Origin: Pseudomonas sessilinigenes
GTDB taxonomy: Bacteria; Pseudomonadota; Gammaproteobacteria; Pseudomonadales; Pseudomonadaceae
Length of the DNA stretch: 64,000 nucleotides
Assembly (NCBI RefSeq): GCF_003850565.1
Contig: NZ_CP027706.1
Coordinates: forward strand, 5,580,001 to 5,644,000
Direction of reading: 5' to 3'
Within the stretch, counting starts at the first letter, position 1. Each line of letters opens with the position of its first letter. Positions 1-9,316 of this stretch are shown here, one piece after another. A program made the position numbers and the translations under genes. The notes under the pieces were generated by a model that had not been told where the DNA came from, made no database searches, and saw only the letters and a list, made by a program, of their open reading frames with translations.

Positions 1-387
1 TACTGATACTCCTGTAGTCCGGCTTTCCAATTCCCCTGCGGGCTATCTTCGGACTCTGCGAAAAGTCCTGGATAAGCTACTCAAACAGGGTAACTGCTGT
101 ATTGAAACATCTGAATGGACGCAAGTATCAACGCCGAAACAATCATCGCCAATGATTTATTTCCACAATTTACAATTTTCGTACATTTTCGACACGATCT
201 CCCAAAGGCCCGTATTTAAAGGGTCTCAGCACTTCAAAAAACCTTCCCTGGATCGATTTTGGCTATCTGAAAGGTATCAAGCCTGAAAAATCCAGCACCT
301 GCTCAGCATTCCGGCAGACTCTTTGCTAATAAATTCAAACTTTTTGGACAAACGTCCTAAAGAGCCCTGGATTCGTGCCGACAACTT
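1..387. other. Gap before the chemoreceptor, with an unassigned open frame entering from the left edge
   Basis: This stretch is clearly more AT-rich than the genes after it. Plus-strand frame 2 is open from the window edge to a TGA at 284-286 (94 codons) and would encode a tail ending in SERYQA. Its codon use is not the GC3-rich pattern of the neighbours and I do not recognise the product. It may be the 3' end of a horizontally acquired gene that starts outside the window, or an open frame by chance. The remaining 100 bases should hold the chemoreceptor promoter; no clear sigma70 or other promoter was identified. Confidence 0.25.
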
Positions 388-2445
388 ATGAATGCCCCTA
401 GCAAGGTGCAGCCCCCAAAGAATAAGAAACGCTCGGTAAGGACAGGTCCCATGCCCGCTTTGCGCACGATTCAAACCCGCTACACGCTGTTCCTGGTCCT
501 GTTCATTGTCTTGATGCTGGTACTCACCGTGCTGGGCATCGGCCAGTTGGTAGCCCCCAAGCTGCGCCACACCGAAGAACAAGTCGCCCTCGATCGCATC
601 GCCGAGGTGGCAGAACGCATCCAGGGTGAGTTGAACAAGGTCCAGGCCCAGCAACGCAGCATCACCCAGACCATCCCCCTGCTCGACAGCGACAGCATCG
701 ACCGCGTCTTGCCAGAACTGGTGGACCAATACGGCGAGCAGAAGGTCTTCGGTGGCGGCATCTGGCCCTTGCCCGGCCAGCGCACTCCGGGGCGCGCCAA
801 GCACAGCACCTTCTGGCACCGCGATGGCTCGGGCAAGCTCAAGGTCAATACCTTCTGGAACAGTGACGCCGCGCCCAACTATTACGACCAGGCCTGGTAC
901 AAGGGCGGCCTGCAGAGCCCAGCGGGCCATTGTGCCTGGGCTGCGGCCTACAAGGATGACGCCAGTGCCGAACCGCGCACCAACTGCGCCATGGCGATCA
1001 GCCGCGACGGCGCCGCCTATGGCGTGGCGACCATCGATGTGACCCTGGGCTTTTTCAACGAGCTGGTCGCTCGCCAGGAACAGGCCCTGGGCGCCCAGAT
1101 GCTGATCGTCGAGGCCGATGGCAAGATCATCAGCAACAGCTCGCGGATCAATAGCCCGATTGTCCTGAAGAACATCAGCGAACTGGCCCCCGCCTCGCCC
1201 TTCGCGGCCCAGGTGCAGCAAGCCCTGGGCAAGCACGATAGTGGCTTGCAACGCCTGGAGTTCGACAACGGCGGCGTGGCCAGCACCTTCTTCATGCGTC
1301 CCATCGAAGGCACTCCCTGGTTCCTTGCCAGCGCCCTGCCAACCCGCTTGATCACCGCCCAGCGCGACGATGTGCTGAGCACCCTGAGCCTGTTGCAATT
1401 ACCCATGGTGCTGCTGCTGGTACTGCTGCAGATCTATGCCATCCGCCAACTGGTGCAACGAATGAAAGCCCTCAAGGCCAATATCGATGCCCTGGCCACT
1501 GGCGATGCCGACCTGACCCGGCGCATCACCATCCGTGCCGAGGATGAACTGGGAGCCATTGGTCACTCGATCAACCGCTTCATCAGCTACCTGCAAGACA
1601 TGATCGGCGAAGTGACCCAGGCCACTGATGCCATGGCCGACAGCCTGCATCAGTTGCAGCGGACCTCGCAGCAGACCGGACAGATCCTGGCCCGACATGC
1701 CTCGGAAACCGACCAGACCGTCACTGCCATTACCCAGATGAGTTCCACCGCCGACAGTGTCGCGGCCAATGCCGCCGAGACCGCAGCCTTCACCCAGCGT
1801 GCCAATGAGCATGCCGAACATTCGCGACAGGTGGTGGGCCAAGCCTCGGGCAGCGTGATCGCCCTGGTCGAGGAAGTGGCCAGCGCGACCCAGAAAGTCG
1901 AAGCCATGCAACAAGATGCCCAGCGCATTACCGAAATCCTTGGCGTGATTGGCGCCATCGCCGGCCAGACCAACCTGCTGGCCCTCAACGCGGCCATCGA
2001 AGCGGCACGCGCCGGGGAACAAGGTCGCGGCTTCGCCGTGGTAGCCGATGAAGTACGAGCCCTGGCCGCCCGTACCCAGGCCAGCACGTCAGAGATCAAC
2101 GAAATGCTCAGCCGCCTGACCCAGGGCGTCAGCTCTTCGGTTGCCGCCATGGAGAACACCCAGGCCAGCTGCCAGTCGGCAGCCGACGCCACGGCCCGGG
2201 TCAACGCCGGCCTGGACGAGATGGCCGGTTCGGTGAGCCAGATCAACAGCCTGAGCACCCAGATCGCTACCGCCGCCGAGCAACAGAGCGCCGTTACCGA
2301 AGAGATCAACCGCAGCATGGTGAGCATCCGACATATGGTCGAGGAGCTGGTACGCAGCGGCCAGGCCAGTGAAGACAACACCCAGAGCCTGTTGCAGGCC
2401 AACTCGCGAGTCAGTGCCTTGATGGGACGCTTCAAAGTCCGCTGA
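388..2445 (+). CDS. Methyl-accepting chemotaxis protein with periplasmic dCache-type sensor
   Basis: This is an inner-membrane chemoreceptor that binds a ligand in the periplasm and controls the CheA/CheW complex. A first membrane segment lies at about residues 33-54, followed by a sensor of about 280 residues of the double-Cache type. A second membrane segment at about 335-355 leads into a HAMP domain. The cytoplasmic coiled coil carries the invariant hairpin tip ([19 protein letters not shown], near residue 530). It has no C-terminal CheR/CheB docking pentapeptide, since it ends RFKVR. The start is uncertain: ATG 388 has no visible ribosome site, while ATG 451 (MPALRTIQ) is preceded by AAGGA at good spacing and would remove 21 residues. 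The ligand is unknown. The gene appears monocistronic. Confidence 0.93.
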   Translation: MNAPSKVQPPKNKKRSVRTGPMPALRTIQTRYTLFLVLFIVLMLVLTVLGIGQLVAPKLRHTEEQVALDRIAEVAERIQGELNKVQAQQRSITQTIPLLDSDSIDRVLPELVDQYGEQKVFGGGIWPLPGQRTPGRAKHSTFWHRDGSGKLKVNTFWNSDAAPNYYDQAWYKGGLQSPAGHCAWAAAYKDDASAEPRTNCAMAISRDGAAYGVATIDVTLGFFNELVARQEQALGAQMLIVEADGKIISNSSRINSPIVLKNISELAPASPFAAQVQQALGKHDSGLQRLEFDNGGVASTFFMRPIEGTPWFLASALPTRLITAQRDDVLSTLSLLQLPMVLLLVLLQIYAIRQLVQRMKALKANIDALATGDADLTRRITIRAEDELGAIGHSINRFISYLQDMIGEVTQATDAMADSLHQLQRTSQQTGQILARHASETDQTVTAITQMSSTADSVAANAAETAAFTQRANEHAEHSRQVVGQASGSVIALVEEVASATQKVEAMQQDAQRITEILGVIGAIAGQTNLLALNAAIEAARAGEQGRGFAVVADEVRALAARTQASTSEINEMLSRLTQGVSSSVAAMENTQASCQSAADATARVNAGLDEMAGSVSQINSLSTQIATAAEQQSAVTEEINRSMVSIRHMVEELVRSGQASEDNTQSLLQANSRVSALMGRFKVR

Positions 2446-2518
2446 ACGGTCGAGCGCCCTCCCGATTCAGTGCGCGAGGGCAGCTATATTTGCAGCTCCG
2501 GTCACAAGGAGGTGCGTC

Positions 2519-2974
2519 ATGGGCCAGCGCCAGCCCCACTTGACGGGTGAATACATCAGCCAGCAGCGGTACATCGCTGCCGGCATCGACACGGTCTACT
2601 ACTACCTGTCCCAGCCGGATCGCTGGCATGAATGGAACCCCGGCTCCCTGCGGGCCGACACCGGCTTGTGCGGCTCATTGCCAGCCGGCCACCGGTTCAG
2701 CGAAATCATCGACCTGCTGGGGCTGCAGGTCCAACTCAGCTATCGAGTGACCAGCGCCGTGCTGCCCCGGGAGTTCAGGGCCGTTTTCAGCTCCGCGCCA
2801 CTGGATGGCAGCATCGACTACCAACTGCGCAAGCAAGGCGATGGCACGCTCCTCAAGCGTACCCTGCACTTCTCCACCGATCTCAACCTGGGTGGCCTGC
2901 GCTCGCGCATGGAGCGCCTGTCCAGCCAGGCCCTGGATAATCTCAAGCGTGTGCTCGAGGCCCCACCGGGCTGA
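2519..2974 (+). CDS. SRPBCC (START/Bet v1-like) family protein
   Basis: This 151-residue soluble protein has no signal peptide. Its pattern fits the SRPBCC fold used by polyketide cyclase/dehydrase-like and lipid-binding proteins: an N-terminal strand and helix with YYLSQPDRWHEWNPGS, a central run of beta strands, and a long C-terminal amphipathic helix (RMERLSSQALDNLKRVLE). A strong ribosome site (AAGGAGGTG) precedes the ATG. The ligand and role are unknown. It ends directly against the convergent NTF2-like gene with no spacer, so the two may affect each other's transcription. Confidence 0.75.
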   Translation: MGQRQPHLTGEYISQQRYIAAGIDTVYYYLSQPDRWHEWNPGSLRADTGLCGSLPAGHRFSEIIDLLGLQVQLSYRVTSAVLPREFRAVFSSAPLDGSIDYQLRKQGDGTLLKRTLHFSTDLNLGGLRSRMERLSSQALDNLKRVLEAPPG

Positions 2975-3454
2975 TCAGTCCCCCGGGAACACCCCGTTGC
3001 TGTTCAGCGTCTTGTCCGGCAGCACCTGGGTGGCATCCCAATGCTCGACGATCCGGCCTTGCTCCAGGCGATAGATATCGATGATCGACCTGACCACCCC
3101 GGGCTCGCGACCGGTGTTCTTGACCTGCACTATCACGTGGTCGCCATCGACGAACACCTGGCGCACCTCGCTGCGCGACGTTGGATAGTGCTCGCGCAGA
3201 AACTCGATGAACTCCCGAAACCCCTCGATACCGTCCTTGACGCCGGGGTTGTGCTGAATGTAGTGATCGCCCAGGTAAGGTCGGGCGGCGGCGAAGTCCT
3301 TGTCGTTCAGGGCCAACTGGTAGAACGCCAGCACCTTGCGCCGGTTCTCCTGCTCCAGGGGGCTATGCTCCGCCAGGGCTGGAGCGCAAAAACACACCAA
3401 CACCAGCAACATCAGGTATCGCCTCGTGGGACCTCTCCAGTCTCGGGAAAACAT
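2975..3454 (-). CDS. Secreted SnoaL/NTF2-like protein
   Basis: This protein of about 159 residues combines an N-terminal export signal (hydrophobic core LMLLVLVCFCAPALA, likely cleavage after ALA) with a SnoaL-like cone fold. The family motif is visible in the middle: YLGDHYIQHNPGVKDGIEGF, followed by strands with HVIVQVKN and IIDIYRLEQGRIVEHWD. Proteins of this family are periplasmic or extracellular small-molecule binding or isomerase-like proteins of mostly unknown substrate. The start was placed at the Met that gives a positively charged n-region before the signal core; a Met 10 codons upstream (end 3484) is also possible. It is divergent from the copper operon, so the 180-bp gap may hold promoters for both. 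Confidence 0.7.
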   Translation of the reverse strand: MFSRDWRGPTRRYLMLLVLVCFCAPALAEHSPLEQENRRKVLAFYQLALNDKDFAAARPYLGDHYIQHNPGVKDGIEGFREFIEFLREHYPTSRSEVRQVFVDGDHVIVQVKNTGREPGVVRSIIDIYRLEQGRIVEHWDATQVLPDKTLNSNGVFPGD

Positions 3455-3538
3455 CGGGCAGCCAGGAGCCATGACCCTGGGCATTTATAACCCCACAGTC
3501 CTTCACCGCTACAAGCCTTTCCTTGAATAGGATCGCGC

Positions 3539-3552
3539 TGACAAATCTGTAA
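3539..3552 (+). promoter_or_regulatory. CopR-like operator upstream of copA
   Basis: TGACAAATCTGTAA lies 83 bp before the copA start and resembles the imperfect dyad (TGACA-n-TGTAA) bound by CopR/CusR-type copper response regulators upstream of cop operons in Pseudomonas. A second TGACA half-site starts at 3569. The regulator genes copRS are not in the window. The assignment rests on sequence similarity and on position in front of a copper operon. Confidence 0.5.
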
Positions 3553-3634
3553 CCTGCCCCTCAGTTTGCTGACAGCCGTAGCTGATTAGTCTCTGCCTCA
3601 ACCTGAAATCCAGGACAAACAGGACCTAATCGGC

Positions 3635-5467
3635 ATGCATGGCAACCCCACTCGACGCAGCTTCATCAAAGGCCTGGCCGCCGCCGGAGTGCTGGCCGGC
3701 AGCGATCTCTGGCGCTCTCCAGTCTGGGCGCTGGGTACCGGTGGCCAACCCCTGGAGCTGAGCGGCCAGCAGTTCGATCTGTTCATCGGCGAATCGCCGG
3801 TCAACTTCACCGGCCAGCCGCGCACCGCCATGACCATCAACGGCAGCCTGCCCGGTCCGCTGCTGCGCTGGCGCGAAGGTGACACCGTCACCCTGCGCGT
3901 ACGCAATCGCCTGGCACAGGACACCTCGATCCATTGGCACGGGATTCTCCTGCCAGCCAACATGGACGGTGTCCCTGGCTTGAGCTTCCAGGGCATCGCC
4001 CCCGGCGGGCTCTACGAGTACCGCTTCCAGGTCCGGCAGAACGGCACCTACTGGTACCACAGCCACTCCGGGTTGCAGGAGCAGGCCGGGGTCTACGGCC
4101 CCCTGGTGATCGACGCCCGCGAGCCCGAGCCATTCCAGTACGAGCGCGAGCACGTGGTGCTGCTCAGCGACTGGAGCGACATGGCACCGCAGCGCTTGAT
4201 GCACATCCTGAAAAAACAGTCCGGCTACTTCAACTACCACAAGCGCACCGTGGGCGACTTCATCGAGGACGTCAGTCGCGATGGCTGGGCCGCGACCCTG
4301 GCGGACCGCAAGATGTGGGCCGAAATGAAGATGAGCCCCACGGACCTGGCCGACATCAGCGCGGCCACCTACAGCTACCTGCTCAACGGCCAGACCCCGG
4401 GCAGCAACTGGACCGGGCTGTTCAAGCCAGGAGAACGGCTGCGCCTGAGGCTGATCAACGGTTCGGCCATGACCTACTTCGATGTGCGCATCCCCGGATT
4501 GAAAATGACCGTGGTCGCCGCCGACGGCCAATACGTGCTGCCGGTCAGTGTCGACGAACTGCGCATAGCCGTGGCCGAGACCTACGACGTGCTGGTCGAA
4601 CCAGGCCCTGAACCGGCCTACACCCTGTTCGCCCAATCCATGGACCGCACCGGCTACGCCCGTGGCACCCTGGCCGTGAGCCAGGGCCTGAGTGCCGCGA
4701 TCCCGGCCCTGGACCCGCGCCCACTGATCAGCATGGCCGACATGGGCATGGACCACGCCAGCATGGCCGGCATGGACCATGGAGCCCCATCCGCCATGGG
4801 CGATATGCAGGGCGAGCACCCGCCGATGGCCTCGATGGACCACAGTTCCATGCAGGGAATGCAGGGAATGCAGGGAATGCAGGGAATGCAGGGAATGGAC
4901 CATGGGCAAATGACCGGCATGGGCCAGATGCAGTCTCACCCGGCCTCGGAAACCGGCAATCCACTGGTGGACATGCAAACCATGAACCCGACGCCAAAGC
5001 TCGACGATCCCGGGATCGGCTTGCGCGCCAACGGCCGCAGGGTACTGACCTACGCCGACCTGCGCAGTGCCTTCGAGGACCCCGACGGCCGCGAGCCTGG
5101 CCGCACTATCGAACTGCACCTGACCGGGCACATGGAAAAGTTCGCCTGGTCCTTCGACGGCATCAAGTTCAGCGACGCACAACCTTTACGCCTGCACTAC
5201 GGCGAGCGGGTACGCATCACCCTGGTCAACGACACCATGATGACCCACCCGATCCACCTGCATGGAGTGTGGAGCGACCTGGAAGACGAACAGGGCCGGT
5301 TCCTGGTGCGCAAGCACACCATCGACATGCCACCGGGTACCCGGCGCAGCTATCGGGTCACCGCCGACGCCCTCGGGCGCTGGGCCTACCACTGCCACCT
5401 GCTGTACCACATGGAGATGGGCATGTTCCGGGAAGTGCGAATCGAGGAAGAGAGGGCTGCGACATGA
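3635..5467 (+). CDS. copA: Periplasmic multicopper oxidase CopA
   Basis: CopA oxidises and sequesters Cu(I) in the periplasm. The N-terminus is a twin-arginine signal ([13 protein letters not shown]), so it is exported folded through Tat. The three cupredoxin domains show all four copper motifs: HWHG near residue 100, HSHSG near 141, HPIHLHG near 537 and [12 protein letters not shown] near 583, which fit type 1, 2 and 3 sites. Between the second and third domains (about residues 365-430) is a Met/His-rich copper-binding insert that includes five perfect MQG repeats. Its 610 residues are usual for the family. The stop overlaps the copB start (ATGA), so translation is probably coupled. It is the first gene of a likely six-gene copper operon. 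Confidence 0.97.
   Translation: MHGNPTRRSFIKGLAAAGVLAGSDLWRSPVWALGTGGQPLELSGQQFDLFIGESPVNFTGQPRTAMTINGSLPGPLLRWREGDTVTLRVRNRLAQDTSIHWHGILLPANMDGVPGLSFQGIAPGGLYEYRFQVRQNGTYWYHSHSGLQEQAGVYGPLVIDAREPEPFQYEREHVVLLSDWSDMAPQRLMHILKKQSGYFNYHKRTVGDFIEDVSRDGWAATLADRKMWAEMKMSPTDLADISAATYSYLLNGQTPGSNWTGLFKPGERLRLRLINGSAMTYFDVRIPGLKMTVVAADGQYVLPVSVDELRIAVAETYDVLVEPGPEPAYTLFAQSMDRTGYARGTLAVSQGLSAAIPALDPRPLISMADMGMDHASMAGMDHGAPSAMGDMQGEHPPMASMDHSSMQGMQGMQGMQGMQGMDHGQMTGMGQMQSHPASETGNPLVDMQTMNPTPKLDDPGIGLRANGRRVLTYADLRSAFEDPDGREPGRTIELHLTGHMEKFAWSFDGIKFSDAQPLRLHYGERVRITLVNDTMMTHPIHLHGVWSDLEDEQGRFLVRKHTIDMPPGTRRSYRVTADALGRWAYHCHLLYHMEMGMFREVRIEEERAAT
4850..4894 (+). repeat. Five perfect 9-bp tandem repeats inside copA
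   Basis: ATGCAGGGA is repeated five times without a mismatch and encodes (Met-Gln-Gly)5 in the Met-rich copper-binding loop. The unit is a multiple of three, so slippage would change the number of Met ligands without breaking the frame. Degenerate MDH/MGM units lie on both sides. Confidence 0.97.
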
Positions 5468-6357
5468 AACTGACCGCATGCCGTCTATTGTCCGCAGCCC
5501 TGTTCGGCCTGGGCCTGGCCGGGTTTCAACCGGCCGGCGCGGCAACCACGGGCTTAGGGCAGGCCATGCCCGCCATGGACCATAGCCAGATGGGCACCCT
5601 GCACGATGGCATGCAGGCCATGGACAGCGCGCCACCCCCCACCACCAGCCGTACACCGATCCCGCTGCCCAGCGATGCCGACCGCCAGGCCGCTTTCCCC
5701 GACGTCGACGGTCATGGCGTGCACGACCGCGCCATCAACTCGTTCTGGCTGCTCAATCAACTGGAATACCAGGATGCCGAGCGCGGTAGCGCCCTGGCCT
5801 GGGAACTCAATGGCTGGATCGGCGGCGACATCGACCGCCTCTGGCTGCGCAGTGAGGGCGAACGCACCAACGGTGTCACCGAGAACGCCGAACTGGAGGC
5901 ACTCTGGGGCCATGCCGTCGGGCCCTGGTGGGATCTGGTCACGGGCGTACGCCAGGACTTCAAACCCGGCTCGCCACAAACCTGGGCCGCCCTGGGCCTG
6001 CAGGGCATGGCCTTGTACAACTTCGAAAGCCAGGCCACCGCCTACCTGGGCGAAGGCGGCCAGGCGGCCCTGCGCCTCAAAGGCGATTACGACATTCTGC
6101 TGAGCAACCGGCTGATCCTGCAGCCCACCGCCGAGGTCAACCTGTACAGCCGCAACGACCCTCAACGGGGCATGGGTACGGGCCTGGCAGACAGCGAAGT
6201 CGGCCTGCGCCTGCGCTACGAACTGCACCGCCAGTTCGCCCCCTACATCGGCGTGACCTGGAACCGCAGCTACGGCAAGAGCGCCGACTACGCCCGCGAA
6301 GAAGGCGACAAGCGCGGCGAAACGCGCCTGGTCTTGGGCGTGCGCCTGTGGTTCTGA
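5464..6357 (+). CDS. copB: Outer-membrane copper resistance protein CopB
   Basis: CopB is an outer-membrane beta-barrel that works with CopA in copper resistance. The start ATG overlaps the copA stop; the resulting N-terminus ([20 protein letters not shown]) is a normal Sec signal. The mature protein opens with a short Met/His-rich segment ([19 protein letters not shown]), then about 210 residues of alternating strands typical of the family (for example the terminal strand [10 protein letters not shown], which ends in an aromatic residue as outer-membrane barrels do). At 297 residues it has a plausible length. The reading frame is open far upstream inside copA, but that part is out of frame with copA and is not coding. 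Confidence 0.95.
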   Translation: MKLTACRLLSAALFGLGLAGFQPAGAATTGLGQAMPAMDHSQMGTLHDGMQAMDSAPPPTTSRTPIPLPSDADRQAAFPDVDGHGVHDRAINSFWLLNQLEYQDAERGSALAWELNGWIGGDIDRLWLRSEGERTNGVTENAELEALWGHAVGPWWDLVTGVRQDFKPGSPQTWAALGLQGMALYNFESQATAYLGEGGQAALRLKGDYDILLSNRLILQPTAEVNLYSRNDPQRGMGTGLADSEVGLRLRYELHRQFAPYIGVTWNRSYGKSADYAREEGDKRGETRLVLGVRLWF

Positions 6358-6416
6358 AATCCAACAGCGCCACTCCTCACATCAACCATTGGCGGCTACG
6401 TCGCCGGGAGCCTTGC

Positions 6417-6800
6417 ATGCCATCCCTGAAAACACTCAACACCAGCCTTGTCCTGGGCAGTGCCCTGCTGTTTGCCGCACTCGCCCAGGCCCACCCGAAA
6501 CTGCTGTCTTCATTGCCGGCCGAAGGAGCGCGGGGACCGGCGCCGGAACGCATCGAACTCAAATTCTCGGAAACCCTAACGCCGCAGTTCTCCGCCGCCA
6601 AGCTGGTGATGACCGCCATGCCGGGCATGGTCCATCCCCCGATGCCGATCAACGCCAGGATCAGTGCCGGTAGCGATCCCAAGACCCTGCTCGTCACCCC
6701 CTCCAGTCGCCTGTCTGCCGGTCGCTACAAAGTGGAGTGGCGTGCGGTATCCGCCGATACGCACCCGATTACCGGCGCCATGACCTTCACCGTCGACTAA
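6417..6800 (+). CDS. copC: Periplasmic copper-binding protein CopC
   Basis: CopC is a small periplasmic beta-sandwich copper carrier that works with CopD. A Sec signal ends in AQA; the mature protein begins HPKLLSSLP, where the N-terminal His is a conserved Cu(II) ligand. A Met-rich loop (MTAMPGMVHPPMP) supplies the Cu(I) site, and SADTHPITGAMTF near the C-terminus carries the conserved Asp-His pair. The start was chosen at the ATG that opens the signal peptide; upstream is a 59-bp gap after copB. The 127-residue size is typical. The copD gene begins 3 bp after the stop. Confidence 0.95.
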   Translation: MPSLKTLNTSLVLGSALLFAALAQAHPKLLSSLPAEGARGPAPERIELKFSETLTPQFSAAKLVMTAMPGMVHPPMPINARISAGSDPKTLLVTPSSRLSAGRYKVEWRAVSADTHPITGAMTFTVD

Positions 6801-6803
6801 ACC

Positions 6804-7724
6804 ATGGACCACGTCCTCACCATTGCTTTGCGCCTGGCGCTGTACCTCGACCTGATGCTGCTGGCAGGGCTGCCGCTGTTCCTGCTCCAGGCGCCTGGGC
6901 AACTGCGTGCGAACTGGAATCCGCGCCAGTTGAAGCGCCTGCTGATGCCCTGTGCGCTACTGGGGTTGCTGCTGTCGCTGATCGCCCTGGTACGCCTGGC
7001 CCTGGAGCTCGACGGCCAGAACCAGCTCAGCCAATTGCAAGCGACCACCCTGTACATGCTATGGACCCAGACTGCCGTGGGCCAAAGCTGGATCCTGCGC
7101 ATGGCAATGCTGCTCGGAGTCCTCCTGGCCTTGATCCTGATGACCCGGGCAGCCTACGGCGGCCTGTGGCTGCTGGCCGGTTGTTCCACCACGGCCCTGG
7201 CCACCCTGGCCTGGAACGGACACGGCGCCATGAGCGAGGGCCCGCTCCACTACCTGCACCTGGCCAGCGACATTCTCCATCTATGGGCTGCAGGGGCCTG
7301 GTTCGGTGCCCTGCTGGCCTTTGTCCTGCTGCTCAGGGGCAATTGCCTGGTGGTAGAAGACCAGCCGCACTTGCTAGCCAGTGCCCTGAGAGGTTTTGAG
7401 CGAGCCGGAGGCCTGATCGTGCTGGTCCTGCTACTGAGCGGCATGGCCAACCACCTGATGATCAGCGGCCCGGTATTCGCTCCGTTGGCAGATAGTTTCT
7501 ATGGCCAGTTGTTGCTGCTCAAGTTGCTGCTCTTGGCTGCAATGCTGGGGTTGGCTGCGCTCAATCGTTTTCACCTGACGCCCCTGCTGGAGCGCTCGAC
7601 CCAGGCTGGCGACCACGCTGCCGCCCTTGTTGCCCTACGCCGCAGCCTGGGCGTGGAAGCATCGATAGCCCTGGCGATTTTCGCCCTGGTGGCCTGGTTA
7701 GGCACCCTGAACCCCGAACCCTGA
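6804..7724 (+). CDS. copD: Inner-membrane copper transport protein CopD
   Basis: CopD is an integral membrane protein believed to move copper from CopC into the cytoplasm. The 306 residues form about eight hydrophobic segments. The central loop and helix contain conserved histidines (WNGHGAMSEG, HYLHLASDILHLWAAGAW) seen in CopD and YebZ families. A 3-bp gap to copC shows operon membership. The C-terminus ends at the last helix (LAIFALVAWLGTLNPEP). Confidence 0.93.
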   Translation: MDHVLTIALRLALYLDLMLLAGLPLFLLQAPGQLRANWNPRQLKRLLMPCALLGLLLSLIALVRLALELDGQNQLSQLQATTLYMLWTQTAVGQSWILRMAMLLGVLLALILMTRAAYGGLWLLAGCSTTALATLAWNGHGAMSEGPLHYLHLASDILHLWAAGAWFGALLAFVLLLRGNCLVVEDQPHLLASALRGFERAGGLIVLVLLLSGMANHLMISGPVFAPLADSFYGQLLLLKLLLLAAMLGLAALNRFHLTPLLERSTQAGDHAAALVALRRSLGVEASIALAIFALVAWLGTLNPEP

Positions 7725-7847
7725 AGGCAACCGAGCCGTATAACCTTGAAACACAAGCCTCGCCCCTGGCATTGCAAAAGCCGCAAAATGCACCGCGATC
7801 CGCCCAGGCCCGCCTGGGCGTTCCCTTTGTTCGACACGAGATACTGC

Positions 7848-8297
7848 ATGAAACACTTCCTGCGTCTGGCGGCCCTGTCCGCACTGTTTTTCACCAGCTT
7901 GGCCCAGGCCGCAGCCCCTATCGATATCGACGTCCACCGGGACGCCAACTGCGGCTGCTGCAAGAAATGGATCGAACACCTGCAAGCCAACGGTTTCAGG
8001 GTCAAGGACCATGTCGAAGACAACATGAGCAGCGTCAAGCAGCGCCTGGGCGTCGTACCCCGCCTGGCGTCCTGCCATACCGCGGTGATCGACGGCAAGT
8101 TCGTCGAAGGCCATGTGCCGGCCGACCAGGTCCTGGCCCTGATCAAGCGCGCCGACCTGCTGGGCATCGCAGCCCCGGGCATGCCCATGGGCTCCCCCGG
8201 CATGGAGATGGACGGCATGGGCGCCGATGCCTATCAGGTCATCGGCCTGACCAAAGAAGGCCGCGATGTGGTGGTCGCGGACTACCCGGCCCATTGA
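7848..8297 (+). CDS. Exported DUF411 metal-binding protein
   Basis: DUF411 proteins are small periplasmic proteins found in metal-resistance operons and are thought to bind copper. The start chosen (MKHFLRLAALSALFFTSLAQA) gives a clean Sec signal; an upstream in-frame Met at 7746 would bury the signal 34 residues inside and is unlikely. The mature domain begins IDIDVHRDANCGCCKKW, with the family CxCC motif, and has a later conserved Cys (LASCHTAV). A Met-rich stretch follows (GMPMGSPGMEMDGMGA). Its place directly after copD argues for a copper role. The next gene starts within its stop codon. Confidence 0.88.
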   Translation: MKHFLRLAALSALFFTSLAQAAAPIDIDVHRDANCGCCKKWIEHLQANGFRVKDHVEDNMSSVKQRLGVVPRLASCHTAVIDGKFVEGHVPADQVLALIKRADLLGIAAPGMPMGSPGMEMDGMGADAYQVIGLTKEGRDVVVADYPAH

Positions 8298-8728
8298 TCG
8301 GCGTCTACTGCGGCCTGTTCCTGGCGGCCTTCGGCGCCGCCACCCTGCTGCCGCTGCAATCGGAAGCCTTGCTGGTGGGCCTGTTGCTCAATGGCCAGTG
8401 GGCGGTTTTCGGCCTGTGGCTGGTGGCGACCCTGGGTAATGTCCTGGGCTCGCTGGTCAACTGGTGGCTGGGGCGGCGCCTGGAACACTACAAAGATCGC
8501 CGCTGGTTCCCCATCGCCCCACGCCAGTTGCAACGCGCCCGGAAGCACTACCAGCGCTACGGCCACTGGTCGCTGCTGTTGAGCTGGCTACCGGTGGTCG
8601 GCGACCCGCTGACCCTGGTCGCCGGGGTCATGGGCGAGCCGCTCAAGCGCTTCCTGCTGATCGTCACCCTGGCCAAGGGCGCACGCTATGCGGTGCTGGC
8701 CTGGCTGACCCTGGGCTGGATCGGCTGA
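8294..8728 (+). CDS. YqaA/DedA-like small inner-membrane protein, TTG start
   Basis: This frame encodes about 144 residues resembling the YqaA branch of the DedA/SNARE-associated family: an N-terminal re-entrant hydrophobic stretch with a conserved Glu (LLPLQSEALLVGLLL), the loop LGNVLGSLVNWWLGR with the family G-N-x-x-G-S pattern, and a C-terminal pair of helices with the SWLPVVGDPLTLVAGV motif. There is no ATG at the right place; TTG at 8294, overlapping the DUF411 stop (TTGA), is the natural start and implies translational coupling. DedA proteins are membrane-lipid or ion-dependent transporters. Its job in a copper operon is unknown; membrane repair or metal export are guesses. Confidence 0.8.
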   Translation: MIGVYCGLFLAAFGAATLLPLQSEALLVGLLLNGQWAVFGLWLVATLGNVLGSLVNWWLGRRLEHYKDRRWFPIAPRQLQRARKHYQRYGHWSLLLSWLPVVGDPLTLVAGVMGEPLKRFLLIVTLAKGARYAVLAWLTLGWIG

Positions 8729-9316
8729 CCGGCCCGCCTCGGACCTTCGCGCGGCCGCTGTGGTCGTTGAGACCATCCGGGGCCTGAAACACCTTCCTCA
8801 TCGAACAGGATGTCGTCGGCACTGGCCACGTTCACCCCGGCCAGATACTGCCCTGGCAGGCTACCAGCGCCTCGTCAGTTCAACGCAGGCGACACCACCG
8901 CTCGGCGCGATGCCCATTACCGGCGCACAACCTACTGGACCCTGCACCAAACCCTGGCACGGCGAGCCTCGGGCCGACCTTTCGTCGGCTGCGTTCAACC
9001 GGCCGGACTGGCGCGATGGCCAAACGCGAACCCTGCCCGGCACCGCCCAGGGTTCTGTCCTAGACTGGCTTTCGCACCGTGACCAGGCAGTCACGCCGCG
9101 CGGAAAAAAGTCGAAACTTTTCGTTCAAACCCAGAGTCAGGGTAAAGGTAGGGCCGCTGCCACTGGTGCATTCCTTGCAACGGCCTCTGCGTCCTTTCTG
9201 CTTCGACACTCGGGCCATTCAGGCTGCGCAAGGTGCGGTGCGCTCGCGCCCGGCCATGGAACGGGCGGGAACGGCGTTGAACACGCCAGAACAGATCAAC
9301 AACACGGGAGAGACAC
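8729..9316 (+). other. Gap between the copper operon and glgA; no convincing gene
   Basis: This 588-bp non-coding stretch is GC-rich and has open frames on both strands, but none has a ribosome site, recognisable domain or consistent codon use. It must hold the end of the copper transcript and the promoter of the glgA operon. The last 250 bases are locally less GC-rich (around 9105-9140), as expected for a promoter. I could not place a -35/-10 pair with confidence. Confidence 0.5.

Noticed and set aside
4850..4894. The 9-bp repeats as a CRISPR-like array
   Set aside because: There are no spacers; the repeats are contiguous and code for a known Met-rich loop.
8944..8960. A TGGCAC element as a sigma54 promoter (-24/-12)
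   Set aside because: The -12 GC pair is missing at the required spacing.
9108..9140. AAACTT-n17-TCAGG as an AlgU promoter for glgA
   Set aside because: The first box has a mismatch and the second matches only three of five bases; too weak to report as a site.
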